A DNA stretch of 45,527 bases from Streptomyces sp. MBT65 (GCF_016612545.1 NZ_JAENRY010000029.1:1-45527), one strand, 5' to 3'. Numbered from the stretch's first letter, positions 24,480 to 33,273 are shown. Numbers and translations: made by a program. Notes: generated by a model not told the origin, from the letters alone.

Positions 24480-25820
24480 CTACCAGCCGACGGCGACCAG
24501 GAGCCACTGCGGGTCGGCGTGCGAGACGAAGGAGGACTGGCCCGCCACGTCGTCGTAAGGGAAGCCGTAGGCAAGCTGGTTGATGGCGTTGTCGTGCCAG
24601 AACTTGGCGTAGTAGTTCGCGGGCGCCGCCTTGTAGAACTGCGCCGGGTCGGACTGCTGCGACGCCGGCAGGGTCGCCACATGGCGGTTGAGGGCCGCGC
24701 ACATATTGGGGTCGGCGGCCAGCGAGCCCGCGCAGCCGAAGATGTCGGAGGTGGCCGCGTTCACGCCCACCGACTGGGCGTACGACGTGAAGTAGCCGGA
24801 GTTGGCGCCGCCCGCACGGAAGCTCGGGTCGCTGCCGGGCGCGATGATCCGGTACGGCGCCTGGGTCTGGGCCAGCACCTTGAACTGGGCCGGCACCGCG
24901 TCGGTGAAGCGCTGGAAGGTGGTCGCGCGGTCCTCGGCGAAGGTCGCCCGGTTCTCGCCGACCTCGGTGTCGTAACCGTCCTTGCTGTGCAGGCGCATGG
25001 CGAGCTTGAGGCCGAAGGCGTCGACACGGGTGGTGTTGCCGTTGAAGACGTTGCCGCCGACCGTGAACTCGATGAAGTCGTAGTACGCGCTGGTGGGCGA
25101 GCCGAGGTAGAAGTACATCCGGCCCGCGGAGTTGGCGGACATGTCGAGGTAGGGCTGTTCGGCGATGGAGTGCGTCTGCCCGTTGAAGCTCCAATACACC
25201 TGGCTGTCGGGGTACTTGCCGTTGGTGCGGTTGAGGATCTTCACCTCCACGGCGTTGTTGGCCGCCGGGATGTCGGTCGTGCTGCCCCAGAAGTCGTCGG
25301 GCGGGGTGGTGCTTCCGGGGCCGTACACCTGGAACTCCCAGAGGGAGTAGCCCCATTGGGTGGCCCGGGCGGTGCCGTAGAGGCGGACGTAGCGTCCGCT
25401 ACCGGTGACGGTGAGGTTCTGGGTGCCGCCGGTGGCGGTCGTGGTGGAGTAGATCGTGGTCCAGGTGGTCGCGTCGGTCGAGGTCTGGATCTGGTAGCCG
25501 GTGGCGTACGCGGTCTCCCAGTTCAGCGAGACACGGGTGAGCTGCTGGACGGAGCCGAGGTCCACCGACAGCCACTGCGGATCGGCGAAGGCGGAGGACC
25601 AGCGGGTGCCGGTGTTCCCGTCGACGGCCGCGCTCGCGGGGAAGGACGCGTTCTCGGTCGAGGACGCGGTCGCGGGCCGCCCCTGGGACAGCAACTGGTC
25701 GGCGGCGCGGGCGGGCGAGGGCGACAGGGCGGCGAAGAAGGCGACGATCAGGACGACGACCAGACCGAGAGCCGTACGGGAGCGCACGGCGGCGGTCGGA
25801 GGTCTGGCGGATGTCTGCAT
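24480..25820 (-). CDS. Secreted GH64 beta-1,3-glucanase with N-terminal discoidin domain
   Basis: This 446-residue exported enzyme should hydrolyse beta-1,3-glucan (laminarin, fungal wall glucan). A signal peptide (1-39, cut after ARA) is followed by an F5/8C discoidin-type module (about 42-165) and a GH64/thaumatin-like catalytic domain (about 172-446) with VEVKILNRTNGKYPDSQVYW, YLDMSANSAGRMYFYLG and TRVDAFGLKLAMRLHS. E251 (FIEFT) and D267 (TRVDAFG) are 16 residues apart, the spacing I recall for the acid/base pair of the laminaripentaose-producing enzyme. ATG 25820 has GAGGAG upstream. A CebR-like operator lies just beyond it. Convergent with the GH87 alpha-1,3-glucanase, it forms a plausible fungal-wall-lysis pair. 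Confidence 0.92.
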   Translation of the reverse strand: MQTSARPPTAAVRSRTALGLVVVLIVAFFAALSPSPARAADQLLSQGRPATASSTENASFPASAAVDGNTGTRWSSAFADPQWLSVDLGSVQQLTRVSLNWETAYATGYQIQTSTDATTWTTIYSTTTATGGTQNLTVTGSGRYVRLYGTARATQWGYSLWEFQVYGPGSTTPPDDFWGSTTDIPAANNAVEVKILNRTNGKYPDSQVYWSFNGQTHSIAEQPYLDMSANSAGRMYFYLGSPTSAYYDFIEFTVGGNVFNGNTTRVDAFGLKLAMRLHSKDGYDTEVGENRATFAEDRATTFQRFTDAVPAQFKVLAQTQAPYRIIAPGSDPSFRAGGANSGYFTSYAQSVGVNAATSDIFGCAGSLAADPNMCAALNRHVATLPASQQSDPAQFYKAAPANYYAKFWHDNAINQLAYGFPYDDVAGQSSFVSHADPQWLLVAVGW

Positions 25821-25841
25821 GGGGGGTCTCCTCAGTTGGGT

Positions 25842-25855
25842 TGGGAGCGCTCTCC
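25842..25855. promoter_or_regulatory. CebR-like LacI-family operator upstream of the GH64 gene
   Basis: TGGGAGCGCTCTCC matches 12 of 14 bases of the well-known CebR box TGGGAGCGCTCCCA of Streptomyces. It lies 22 bp upstream of the GH64 start codon, close enough to the promoter or transcript start to repress. CebR answers to cello-oligosaccharides; a related LacI protein answering to beta-1,3-glucan oligomers is also possible. Confidence 0.7.
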
Positions 25856-26089
25856 CCGGGTTGTAGTCCCGCCCCTGCCCGCCGTCAACAACTGAAGCCG
25901 AATCAGCGGGAGTTCGCCGATGCGGGCTCTCCTGGCGAGGCCTCCGTTCAGATTCCGACCGCGGAACCCGCTCCGACCGACCCCGCTCCTCCATCACTTG
26001 ACGCGTCCGGTACGGACCTTTCCGCAGGTGGCAGAGTGGTCCCCGGAACATCGCACGCACCGCGAGAACAGCCTTGGGAGAGTAGTCCG

Positions 26090-26896
26090 TTGAACTCCGG
26101 AACCCCGGTCCCCGACAGCTACTACGAGCGCACCGACGAGCACCGCTACAAGCCCACCGCCCACGCGGGCGGCGCCTGGGACACCGCCGAGCTGCACTTC
26201 AGCCCGCTCGGCGGACTCGTCGTCCACGCCATCGAGCGCGCGCGGGCCGCCCGGCCGGAGAGCGGTCTCGTGCTGTCGCGGATCAGCTACGACATCCTCG
26301 GCAGGCTCGCCCTCGACGAGTGCGAGATCCGGGTGGAGACCGTCCGCCCCGGCCGCACGATCGAGCTGGTCGAGGCCGTGGTGCTGGTCGCCGACCGGCC
26401 GGTGGTGCGGGCCCGGGCCTGGTTCCTCGCCACGGTCGACACCGCCGCCGTCGCGGGCGGCCCCGACCAACTGCTCACCCCTCCCGAGCAGTTGGCCCCC
26501 TGGGAGATGAGCGCGCTGTGGCCCGGCGGCTACATCGCCTCCGTGGACGTACGCCCGCTCGCTCCACCCCTGCCGGGCCGTACGACCGCCTGGATCTCCA
26601 CCCGGCACGCCCTCGTCGCGGGCGAGCCCAGCAGTCCGCTCGCGTCCTACCTCGCGCTCGTCGACACCGCGAACGGCATCGCCGTACGACAGCCGCCGAC
26701 CGCCTGGATCTACCCGAACGTCGACCTGACCGTCCATCTGCACCGCCGACCCGAGGGCGACTGGACGGGGCTGGACACGACGGTCACCTTCGGTCCCACC
26801 GGGCAGGGTCTGACCAGCACCGTGCTGCACGACGTCAACGGCCCGGTGGGACACGCGCTCCAGATGCTCACCGTGCGGCCCGTGCCGGGCCGGTGA
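26090..26896 (+). CDS. Acyl-CoA thioesterase-like protein (TesB-type double hotdog)
   Basis: This 268-residue protein has the double-hotdog layout of TesB/thioesterase-family proteins. The first half contains the acyl-binding entry region AGGAWDTAELHFSPLGGLVVHAI and the strand RISYDILGRLALDECEIRVETVRPGRTI; the second half contains TTAWISTRHALVAGEP, SYLALVDTANGI and the strand-rich end WTGLDTTVTFGPTGQGLTSTVLHD. It would release CoA from acyl-CoA esters. The TTG at 26090 was taken as start because GGGAG lies nine bases upstream and no ATG or GTG is near. It is convergent with the SDR gene, nine bases apart, and stands at the edge of the catabolic cluster, where an acyl-CoA thioesterase makes sense. 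Confidence 0.78.
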   Translation: MNSGTPVPDSYYERTDEHRYKPTAHAGGAWDTAELHFSPLGGLVVHAIERARAARPESGLVLSRISYDILGRLALDECEIRVETVRPGRTIELVEAVVLVADRPVVRARAWFLATVDTAAVAGGPDQLLTPPEQLAPWEMSALWPGGYIASVDVRPLAPPLPGRTTAWISTRHALVAGEPSSPLASYLALVDTANGIAVRQPPTAWIYPNVDLTVHLHRRPEGDWTGLDTTVTFGPTGQGLTSTVLHDVNGPVGHALQMLTVRPVPGR

Positions 26897-26905
26897 GCGC
26901 GGGCG

Positions 26906-27685
26906 CTACCGCGCGGTCCAGCCGCCGTCCACCGTGAGGGTCGTGCCGGTGACGAAGCGGGACGCGTCGGAGGCGAGGAAGACGGCTGCGCCACCCAGCT
27001 CCGCCACATCGCCGACGCGGCCCAACGGCGTGCTGTCGACGATGCGTTCACCCCAGCGACTGGCCAGCAGACCGGAGCTGAGGTCGGTGTGGAAGTAGCC
27101 GGGCGCGAGGGCGTTGACCCGCACCCCGCGGTCGGCCCACTCCACGGCGAGGGACTTGGTGAGCGCCTCGACCCCGCCCTTGCTGGCCGCGTAGGCGGCG
27201 ATCCGCTCGAAGCCGGTACGGGCGTGCACCGAGGAGACGTTGACGATCGAGCCCGAGCGCTGCTCCAGCATCACCTTGCCGGCCTCGCGGCAGCAGTAGA
27301 AGGTGCCCTGGAGGTTGACGTCGAGGACCTGCTGCCAGTCCTCGTCGGTGACGCGCTCGCTGCGCGTGAAGTGGGGACTCGTCCCTGCGCAGTTGACCAC
27401 CGCGTCGAGGCGGCCGGTGTCGTCGGTGATGCGCTCGACGATGGTCCGTACGGCGGTGGAGTCGGCGACCGAGCCGGGCAGCACCAGCACCTTGCCGCCG
27501 TGCGCGGCGAGTTCGCCCTCCAGGCTCTCAAGGTCCGCCGCGGTACGGGCCGTTGCCGCGACGGTGGCGCCCGCCTGGGAGAGGGCGACGGCGATCGCCC
27601 GCCCGAGTCCCTTCCCGGCGCCCGTCACCCACACCGTCCGCCCGTCGAGCCGGAGTTGAGCGTTCACGTCCTTGAGGTCGGTCAT
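26906..27685 (-). CDS. Short-chain dehydrogenase/reductase (FabG-like)
   Basis: This 259-residue classical SDR has the NAD(P) motif TGAGKGLG, NCAG in place of the usual NNAG, catalytic Ser in VNVSSVHA and the YAASK active site, ending in the common VTGTTLTVDGGW. It would interconvert a hydroxyl and a ketone; gluconate-5-dehydrogenase or 3-oxoacyl reductase are the nearest named types. It follows the acyl-CoA synthetase gene by three bases on the same strand, so the two form an operon driven from the 29.2-29.4 kb promoter region. In this context oxidation of a hydroxyacyl intermediate is likely, but substrate and direction are inferred. Confidence 0.92.
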   Translation of the reverse strand: MTDLKDVNAQLRLDGRTVWVTGAGKGLGRAIAVALSQAGATVAATARTAADLESLEGELAAHGGKVLVLPGSVADSTAVRTIVERITDDTGRLDAVVNCAGTSPHFTRSERVTDEDWQQVLDVNLQGTFYCCREAGKVMLEQRSGSIVNVSSVHARTGFERIAAYAASKGGVEALTKSLAVEWADRGVRVNALAPGYFHTDLSSGLLASRWGERIVDSTPLGRVGDVAELGGAAVFLASDASRFVTGTTLTVDGGWTAR

Positions 27686-27688
27686 GGC

Positions 27689-29224
27689 TCAGCCCTCCGT
27701 GGGAATGTCGCGCAGGGTCCGCTTGAGGACCTTGCCGGACGGGGTGCGGGGCAGCTCCTCGACGATGTCGAAGCGGGCCGGCACCTTGAACTTGGCGAGC
27801 CGGGCCCGGCAGAACTCCCGCAGCTCCTCCGCGCCGGCGCCCTCACCGGGCCTGAACACCACGAAGGCGCGCGGGACTTCACCCCAGCGGGGATGGTTGA
27901 GCCCGACCACGGCGGCCTCCAGGACGGCCGGGTGCTCGTACAGCACGCGCTCCACCTCGGGCGTCGCGATGTTCTCGCCGCCCGAGACGATCATGTCCTT
28001 CTTCCGGTCGTCGATGTAGAGGAAGCCGTCCTCGTCGACGTGTCCGATGTCGCCGGTGTGGAACCAGCCGTCCCGCAGCGCCGCTGCCGTGGCCTTCTCG
28101 TCGCGCCAGTACCCGGCGAAGACCTTCGGCCCGCGCAGGGTGATCTCACCCAGCTCACCGGCCGGAACCTCGACGCCCGTGTCGTCGACGATCCGCACGC
28201 GCGTGTGCGGCACGGGACGCCCGACCGAGCCCAGCTTGGACAGCGCGTGCTCGCGGTCGAGGAAGGTGTCGCCGGAGACGGTCTCGGTCAGGCCGTAGGC
28301 GTCGGCGAACCAGGCGTTCGGGAACGCGGTCATGATGCGCCGCAGCACCGGTTCGGGGGTCTTCTCGCCGCCGCCGAGGATGAAGCGCACCGAGCTGGTG
28401 TCGTACTCCTCGCGGTCCGGGACCTCGAGCACCGCGTTGACCATGGCGGGCGCCAGCCACACATTGGTGACCCGGTGCTTCTCGATCGCGTCCAGGACGC
28501 CCTGGGGGTCGAACTTCCGCTGGAGCACGACTCTTCCGCCCGCGTACAGCACCCCGAGGGCCGGCATGTCCAGACCGCCCACGTGGTAGAGCGGCCCGCA
28601 CACCAGCGTCGTGTCCGCCGCCGTCAGGCCGAAGTGGACGATGTGCGCGAGGTTCTTGGCCTCGAGGTTTCCGTAGGTGATGCGGACGCCCTTGGGACGT
28701 GAGGTGGTCCCGGAGGTGTACATGAGCCGCTGGAGATCGTCGAGTTCGACGTCCACGGGCTCGACCCGCTCCCCCTTGTGCCGGGCCAGCAAGTCCTCGT
28801 AGTCGGCCCACGGCTCCTCGGGCGGCTCGCCCCCGCCGATCAGGATCCGGTGCTCCAGATCGGTCAGACACCCGGCGCTGCGCTCCACCGCCCGGACGAA
28901 CTCCGGCTCGGTGACGATCACCTTGGCCTGGGCGTGGCCCAGGATGTACTGCCACTCCTCTTCCGAGAGGCGGTAGTTGAGCGGCAGGAAGACCGCGCCG
29001 AGCCGGTTGGTGGCGTGCACCAGCTCCAGGAACTCGGGCTGGTTGTAGAGCAGCAGACCTACGACATCGCCGCGCCCGACCCCCAGCTCGGCCAGGCCGG
29101 CCGCCAACTGATTCACGCGCTCGTGCAGTTGACGGACGGTCAGAGAACGCTCGTCCTGGACGACGGCCACGGCGTCGGGCCGCTGCGCCAGGTGGTAATC
29201 GAGGATGCTCGCGAAATTGTGCAC
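27689..29224 (-). CDS. AMP-forming acyl-CoA synthetase (FadD-like)
   Basis: This 511-residue ANL-superfamily ligase activates a carboxylic acid to its CoA thioester through an acyl-AMP. Motifs are in order: P-loop MYTSGTTSRPKG (about residue 165), FILGGGEKTPE, YGLTETVSG, hinge region DGWFHTGDIGHVDEDGFLYIDD and RKKDMIVSGGENI, then PRTPSGKVLKR with the catalytic lysine close to the C terminus. Length is normal for the family. The start is GTG 29224. It opens the leftward operon with the SDR and is divergent from enoyl-CoA hydratase, sharing a promoter region with operator-like sites. It is probably the entry point of an organic acid into the beta-oxidation part of the cluster. Confidence 0.93.
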   Translation of the reverse strand: MHNFASILDYHLAQRPDAVAVVQDERSLTVRQLHERVNQLAAGLAELGVGRGDVVGLLLYNQPEFLELVHATNRLGAVFLPLNYRLSEEEWQYILGHAQAKVIVTEPEFVRAVERSAGCLTDLEHRILIGGGEPPEEPWADYEDLLARHKGERVEPVDVELDDLQRLMYTSGTTSRPKGVRITYGNLEAKNLAHIVHFGLTAADTTLVCGPLYHVGGLDMPALGVLYAGGRVVLQRKFDPQGVLDAIEKHRVTNVWLAPAMVNAVLEVPDREEYDTSSVRFILGGGEKTPEPVLRRIMTAFPNAWFADAYGLTETVSGDTFLDREHALSKLGSVGRPVPHTRVRIVDDTGVEVPAGELGEITLRGPKVFAGYWRDEKATAAALRDGWFHTGDIGHVDEDGFLYIDDRKKDMIVSGGENIATPEVERVLYEHPAVLEAAVVGLNHPRWGEVPRAFVVFRPGEGAGAEELREFCRARLAKFKVPARFDIVEELPRTPSGKVLKRTLRDIPTEG

Positions 29225-29297
29225 GGCTCACTCTCGCTCTGTGGTGTTCGGCGCTGAACACGGCTCGACCACGGCTCATGGGGCACACCGGATCCCG

Positions 29298-29307
29298 ACC
29301 GGTCGGT
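29298..29307. promoter_or_regulatory. ACC-N4-GGT dyad, possible TetR-type half of divergent control region
   Basis: ACCGGTCGGT occurs 74 bp upstream of the acyl-CoA synthetase start. The same ACC-N4-GGT core recurs in the other divergent promoters of the cluster. This short core is common by chance in high-GC DNA, so alone it is weak evidence. Confidence 0.3.
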
Positions 29308-29320
29308 TGCCCACTCACAT

Positions 29321-29350
29321 AATTTAGTGTACCCCTTGGTCTATAAAACC
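29321..29350. promoter_or_regulatory. Putative TetR operator A (divergent promoter of synthetase and hydratase genes)
   Basis: On the minus strand this region contains TAGACCAAGGGGTACA followed by C and TAAA. The region upstream of the E1 gene (33376-33405) shares 22 of 30 aligned bases, including TAGACCAA, GGTACA and TAAA. The core is ACC-N4-GGT. The A/T-rich sequence is unusual here and lies between two divergent starts, the normal place for a TetR-family site. Confidence 0.55.
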
Positions 29351-29447
29351 TATGAGCCGCACTTTACGACGGCACGTGCGCATCGACAACCACCCCGGCG
29401 CACGTGCCGCCGCTTCCGCCGCTCCCACCGACGAGGAGGGTTCCCAC

Positions 29448-30212
29448 GTGCCACGCATCCGGCTGGACACCGAAGGACCGGTGGTCACGCTCCGCCTCGA
29501 CAACCCGCCGATGAACGCCTTCGACTCCGCACAGAGAGAGGAGCTGTCCGCCCGCGTACGCGAGCTGGCGGACTCCCCCGCCGTACGGGCCGTGGTGCTC
29601 TACGGCGGCGAACGGCTCTTCGCCGCCGGCGCCGACATCAAGGCCCTGGCCGCGATGGGGCCGGAGGAGATCCGCGGCTGGAACCGCGCTCTGCAACGCA
29701 CCTTCGACGAGGTGTCACGGTTGCCCATGCCGGTGATCGCGGCGGTCACCGGCTATGCCCTCGGCGGCGGCATGGAACTGGCCCTGGCCGCCGACTACCG
29801 GGTGGCGGCGGAGGACGCGGTCTTCGCCCAGCCGGAAGTACAGCTGGGGATCATGCCGGGCTCGGGCGGTACCCAGCGGCTCGCCCGCCTGATCGGCCCG
29901 GCCCGCGCGAAGAACCTCCTGATGACCGGCCGCAGGGTGAGGGCGGACGAGGCGCTACGGCTGGGGTTGGTGGACGAGGTCGTCCCGGCGGGCTCCGCTC
30001 TGGACGCCGCCCTGACCTACGCCCGCCGCCTGTCCGAGGGCCCACCGGCCGCCCTGGAGGCGATCAAGGATGCGGTGGACCACAGCACGGACGCGAGCAT
30101 GGCGGCGGGGCTGGCCCTTGAACGCGCCCTGTTCACGGGGGTGTTCGGCACGGAGGACGCGAGCACGGGCCTCCACGCATTTCTGAACAAGGGCAGGAAG
30201 AGCGCCCCGTAA
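29448..30212 (+). CDS. Enoyl-CoA hydratase/isomerase (crotonase family)
   Basis: This 254-residue crotonase-fold protein has the oxyanion-hole segment AAGADIKALAAM, the second oxyanion glycine in GYALGGGMEL, and the two catalytic glutamates E110 (GGGMEL) and E130 (QPEVQLGIMPG), 20 residues apart as in classical enoyl-CoA hydratase. It should add water to 2-enoyl-CoA. GTG 29448 is preferred to ATG 29352 because AGGAGG lies eight bases upstream and because it gives the family length; the upstream 32 residues look untranslated. It begins the rightward hydratase, alcohol dehydrogenase, acyl-CoA dehydrogenase operon. Confidence 0.92.
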   Translation: MPRIRLDTEGPVVTLRLDNPPMNAFDSAQREELSARVRELADSPAVRAVVLYGGERLFAAGADIKALAAMGPEEIRGWNRALQRTFDEVSRLPMPVIAAVTGYALGGGMELALAADYRVAAEDAVFAQPEVQLGIMPGSGGTQRLARLIGPARAKNLLMTGRRVRADEALRLGLVDEVVPAGSALDAALTYARRLSEGPPAALEAIKDAVDHSTDASMAAGLALERALFTGVFGTEDASTGLHAFLNKGRKSAP

Positions 30213-30295
30213 GGGGATCGGGCTGTATCAATGTGCGGCTCCGCCGCGTGGGCGCGACCAGCGACAACGAACCCGCAGACGAAAGGGGCGGAAAC

Positions 30296-31354
30296 ATGGA
30301 GGCACTCGTCTGGCACGGTGCACAGGACCTACGTCTCGAAGAGGTGCCCGAACCGTCCGACCCGGCCCCGCACGAGGCCGTCGTAGAAGTGTCGTGGTGT
30401 GGGGTGTGCGGCACAGACCTGCACGAGTACCTGGAGGGCCCCCACATGATCCGGGAGGGCCCCCACCCGCTCACCGGCACCAAGCCACCCCTCGCCCTGG
30501 GCCATGAACTCAGCGGCACAGTGGTCGCGTTGGGCGCCCCCGTCCCCGGCATCGAGATCGGCGACCGCGTCACCGCGGACCCCGTCTGGCGCTGCGGCAC
30601 GTGCTTCTGGTGCACGCGCGGCGAGTACCACATCTGCCCCAAGAGCGGCTCCGTGGGCCTCGCCTCCCCCGGCGGCTTCGCCGAACGGGTCACCGTCCCG
30701 CTGGCCGGCCTGACCCGCCTCCCGGACAACGTGAGCGACGAACTCGCCGCCGTGGCCGAGCCGTTGGCGGTCGGGCTGCACGCGGTGACCCGCGCCGGGG
30801 TCAAGCCGGGCGACAACGTCCTCGTGGTCGGCGGTGGCCCGATCGGCGTGGCAGTCGTCCTCGCGGCCCAAATCGCGGGCGCCGCGGGCCTGTTCGTGAG
30901 CGAACCCCTCGCGGGGCGGCGCGAGATGCTGCTCGGCATCGGCGTCACCGAGGCCTTCGACCCGCGCGCGAGCGACGTACGGCGTGAGGTGTTCCTGCGA
31001 ACGAACCGCATCGGCCCGGACGTCGTCATCGACGCGACCGGTGTGCCCGCGCTCGCGGGCCAGGCCGTGTCGATCGTGCGGCGCGGCGGTCGGGTCGTGC
31101 TGGCCGGGGTCGGGCACGGCAGCGTCGAGTTCGACATGGGCCAACTCGTGTTCTACGAGCGGTCGGTGGTCGGCACGCTCGGCTACAACTTCGACATCCC
31201 GCGGGTGATCGATCTGATGAGCACCGGACGGCTGGACGCCTCCGCCCTGATCACCGGCCGTTTTCCGCTCTCGGGAGGAGCCGGTGTCTTCGAGGACCTG
31301 GCGGCCGACCGCGCCAAGCACCTGAAGGTGCTGCTGACCCCGAAGGGACTGTGA
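30296..31354 (+). CDS. Zinc-dependent alcohol dehydrogenase (2,3-butanediol dehydrogenase-like MDR)
   Basis: This 352-residue medium-chain dehydrogenase oxidises a secondary alcohol or diol with NAD. Catalytic zinc ligands are in CGVCGTDLHEY and GHELSG. The structural zinc site has four cysteines in CGTCFWCTRGEYHIC. The cofactor site is VVGGGPIGVAV. The overall form (HEYLEGPHMI, ALGHELSGTVVALG) resembles 2,3-butanediol dehydrogenase and threonine dehydrogenase relatives. ATG 30296 follows AAGGGG. It is one base from the acyl-CoA dehydrogenase gene and so is part of the same operon. A vicinal hydroxy-keto substrate would also fit the acetoin-dehydrogenase-like E1 encoded nearby. Confidence 0.92.
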   Translation: MEALVWHGAQDLRLEEVPEPSDPAPHEAVVEVSWCGVCGTDLHEYLEGPHMIREGPHPLTGTKPPLALGHELSGTVVALGAPVPGIEIGDRVTADPVWRCGTCFWCTRGEYHICPKSGSVGLASPGGFAERVTVPLAGLTRLPDNVSDELAAVAEPLAVGLHAVTRAGVKPGDNVLVVGGGPIGVAVVLAAQIAGAAGLFVSEPLAGRREMLLGIGVTEAFDPRASDVRREVFLRTNRIGPDVVIDATGVPALAGQAVSIVRRGGRVVLAGVGHGSVEFDMGQLVFYERSVVGTLGYNFDIPRVIDLMSTGRLDASALITGRFPLSGGAGVFEDLAADRAKHLKVLLTPKGL

Positions 31355-31355
31355 C

Positions 31356-32510
31356 ATGGACTTCGACCTGCCCGAGGAGACCCTCGCTCTCCAGGACATG
31401 GTCCGCGAGTTCGCGGCCAACGAGATCACGCCCCACGCGGCCGAGTGGTCCGAGAACGAGATCTTCCCCACCAAGATCTTCACCAAGCTGGGCGAACTCG
31501 GCCTGATGGGCATGCTGGTGCCGGAGGAGTACGGCGGGGCGGGCTCGGACACGGTCACCTATGTCGCGGTGATGGAGGAACTCGGCGCCGCCGACCAGTC
31601 GGTGGCCTCCTCGTGGAACGCGCACTCGACGATCGGCACGCTGCCGTTGCTCGCGTACGGCACCGAGGAACAGAAGCACCGCTGGCTGACCCCGCTGGCG
31701 AAGGGCGAGGCGATCGGCGCGTTCGGGCTGACCGAGCCGGAGGCCGGCTCCGACGCGGCCGGGATCGCGACCACCGCCCGCCGGGCGGACGGGGGTTGGG
31801 TGATCAACGGCACGAAGATGTTCATCACCAACGCGGGCACCGACATCAGCCAGGGCGTCACCCTGCTGGCCACGACCGGCAAGGGCGCGGACGGCCGTAA
31901 GGGATACGCGACCTTCTACGTCCCGACGGGCACGCCCGGTTACACGGTCGGCGCGAAGCTGAAGAAGCTGGGCTGGCACGCCATGGACACAAGGGAGTTG
32001 GTGTTCACCGACTGCTGGGTCTCCGACGAGCATCTGATCGGCGAGGAGGGCAACGGCCTCAAGCAGTTCCTGTCCGTGCTCGACGGCGGCCGGATCAGCG
32101 TGGCCGCGCTGGGTCTCTCGCTGGCCAAGGCGGCACTGGGCCTCGCGGTCAAACACGCCAAGGAACGGCACCAGTTCGGACGCCCGCTCTCCGACTTCCA
32201 GGCGGTCGCGCACAAGATCGCGGACATCGGTACGGAGTACCAGGCGGCCCGCTGGATGGTGTACCGCGCCGCGTGGCTCGCCGACCAGGGCCGTCCGCAC
32301 AGCACGGAAGCCGCGATGGCCAAGCTGTACGCCTCCGAGGTCGCCAACCGGGCCGCCTCGCAGGCACTTCAGATCCACGGCGGCTACGGGTACGTACGCG
32401 AGTCGGAGATCTCCCGTTTCTACGCCGACGCCAAGATCCTGGAGATCGGCGAGGGCACCAACGAGATCCAGCGCAATGTCATCGCCAAGGCCCTCGTCAA
32501 GGGCGCGTGA
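31356..32510 (+). CDS. Acyl-CoA dehydrogenase
   Basis: This 384-residue FAD flavoenzyme introduces a 2,3-double bond in an acyl-CoA. It has the helical N-terminal domain ([21 protein letters not shown]), middle-domain signature [15 protein letters not shown] and [13 protein letters not shown], and the C-terminal helical domain with [21 protein letters not shown] and [27 protein letters not shown], where the Glu of GEGT is the usual catalytic base. Length is normal. It starts one base after the dehydrogenase stop with AAGGGAC upstream. Electrons would pass to electron-transfer flavoprotein, which is not encoded in this window. Confidence 0.95.
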   Translation: MDFDLPEETLALQDMVREFAANEITPHAAEWSENEIFPTKIFTKLGELGLMGMLVPEEYGGAGSDTVTYVAVMEELGAADQSVASSWNAHSTIGTLPLLAYGTEEQKHRWLTPLAKGEAIGAFGLTEPEAGSDAAGIATTARRADGGWVINGTKMFITNAGTDISQGVTLLATTGKGADGRKGYATFYVPTGTPGYTVGAKLKKLGWHAMDTRELVFTDCWVSDEHLIGEEGNGLKQFLSVLDGGRISVAALGLSLAKAALGLAVKHAKERHQFGRPLSDFQAVAHKIADIGTEYQAARWMVYRAAWLADQGRPHSTEAAMAKLYASEVANRAASQALQIHGGYGYVRESEISRFYADAKILEIGEGTNEIQRNVIAKALVKGA

Positions 32511-32521
32511 GGCGACGGGTC

Positions 32522-32553
32522 CCGCGGTGCGCCGAAGCGGCGGCGCACCGCGG
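32522..32553. terminator. Hairpin terminator, 13-bp perfect stem
   Basis: CCGCGGTGCGCCG (32522-32534) pairs exactly with CGGCGCACCGCGG (32541-32553) around AAGCGG. It lies between the convergent acyl-CoA dehydrogenase and TetR genes and can act in both directions. Confidence 0.85.
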
Positions 32554-32559
32554 ATCCGG

Positions 32560-33273
32560 TCAGCTCGCGACGGAGACCGACTCCGACTCCCACAACGCCT
32601 CGGGATCGAGGGGCAGTTCGGGCCTGGCCCGCTTGAACTCGGCGGCCAGCGCCTCGACATCGGGCAGTTCGCCGACGGACGCGGCGAAACCGCGGAACAG
32701 GGTCGAGCAGTACTCGCCCGACAGGAACGCGGCGTCCCAACTGCCGCCGGGCCGCACCCACTGATAGGTGTGGTTGTGCAGGTTGAGGAACTGCAGGGTG
32801 GCCAGGTGCGGTTCGACCGCACGGAAGCTCCCCTCCTCGACGGCCTCCGTGAGCAGGCCGGTGATCAGGTGCTCGAAGTCGGCGCGCTGCCGCAGCACGA
32901 TCTCCAGCTCGTCGCCGCTGAGGCTGCGGTAGTCGTGCTCGTAGACCCAGATGTGGTCGAGCCGGCGGAAGATGATCGTCAGCAGCGACTCGGACAGCAG
33001 CCGCAGCCGCAGCAGCGGCACCTCGTCGAGGGCAGCGATCTCCTTGGCGCGGGCCAGCAGCGGGCCGAGCACCCGCGACTGGATCTCGATCAGCAGGTTC
33101 TCCTTGGAGCCGATGTAGTAGTACAGGGCGCCCTTGGCGAGCCCGACCGCGCGGCCCAGGTCGTTGATGGAGGTCGCCGCGTAGCCCTGTTGCGCGAACA
33201 GGGACGCCGCGGTGTCGATGATCTTCTGGCGTCTGACTTCGAAGCCCGGCCCATGACCCGGCGGTCGTGGCAT
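32560..33273 (-). CDS. TetR/AcrR family transcriptional regulator
   Basis: This 237-residue regulator has a TetR N-terminal helix-turn-helix: RRQKIIDTAASLFAQQGYAATSI followed by NDLGRAVGLAKGALYYYIGSKENLL. The remaining residues form a helical ligand-binding domain (LLRLRLLSESLLTIIFRRLDHIWVYE and further helices), a form common in regulators of acyl-CoA or aromatic-acid genes (TetR_C with KstR2/FadR-like helices). ATG 33273 has GGAGAG upstream. It is divergent from the fused E1 gene and surrounded by cluster genes. Effector is probably an acyl-CoA pathway intermediate. The operator-like sequences listed at four promoters are the natural candidates for its targets. Confidence 0.93.
   Translation of the reverse strand: MPRPPGHGPGFEVRRQKIIDTAASLFAQQGYAATSINDLGRAVGLAKGALYYYIGSKENLLIEIQSRVLGPLLARAKEIAALDEVPLLRLRLLSESLLTIIFRRLDHIWVYEHDYRSLSGDELEIVLRQRADFEHLITGLLTEAVEEGSFRAVEPHLATLQFLNLHNHTYQWVRPGGSWDAAFLSGEYCSTLFRGFAASVGELPDVEALAAEFKRARPELPLDPEALWESESVSVAS

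Noticed and set aside
19709..24682. Minus-strand open frame of 1,657 codons spanning the whole GH87 gene
   Set aside because: It is the antisense of a well-supported multidomain gene; third-position bias and protein motifs belong to the plus strand. Long antisense frames are normal at this G/C content.
29352..29447. ATG at 29352 as start of the enoyl-CoA hydratase gene
   Set aside because: It gives an atypical 32-residue extension, while GTG 29448 has AGGAGG at ideal distance and gives the family length.
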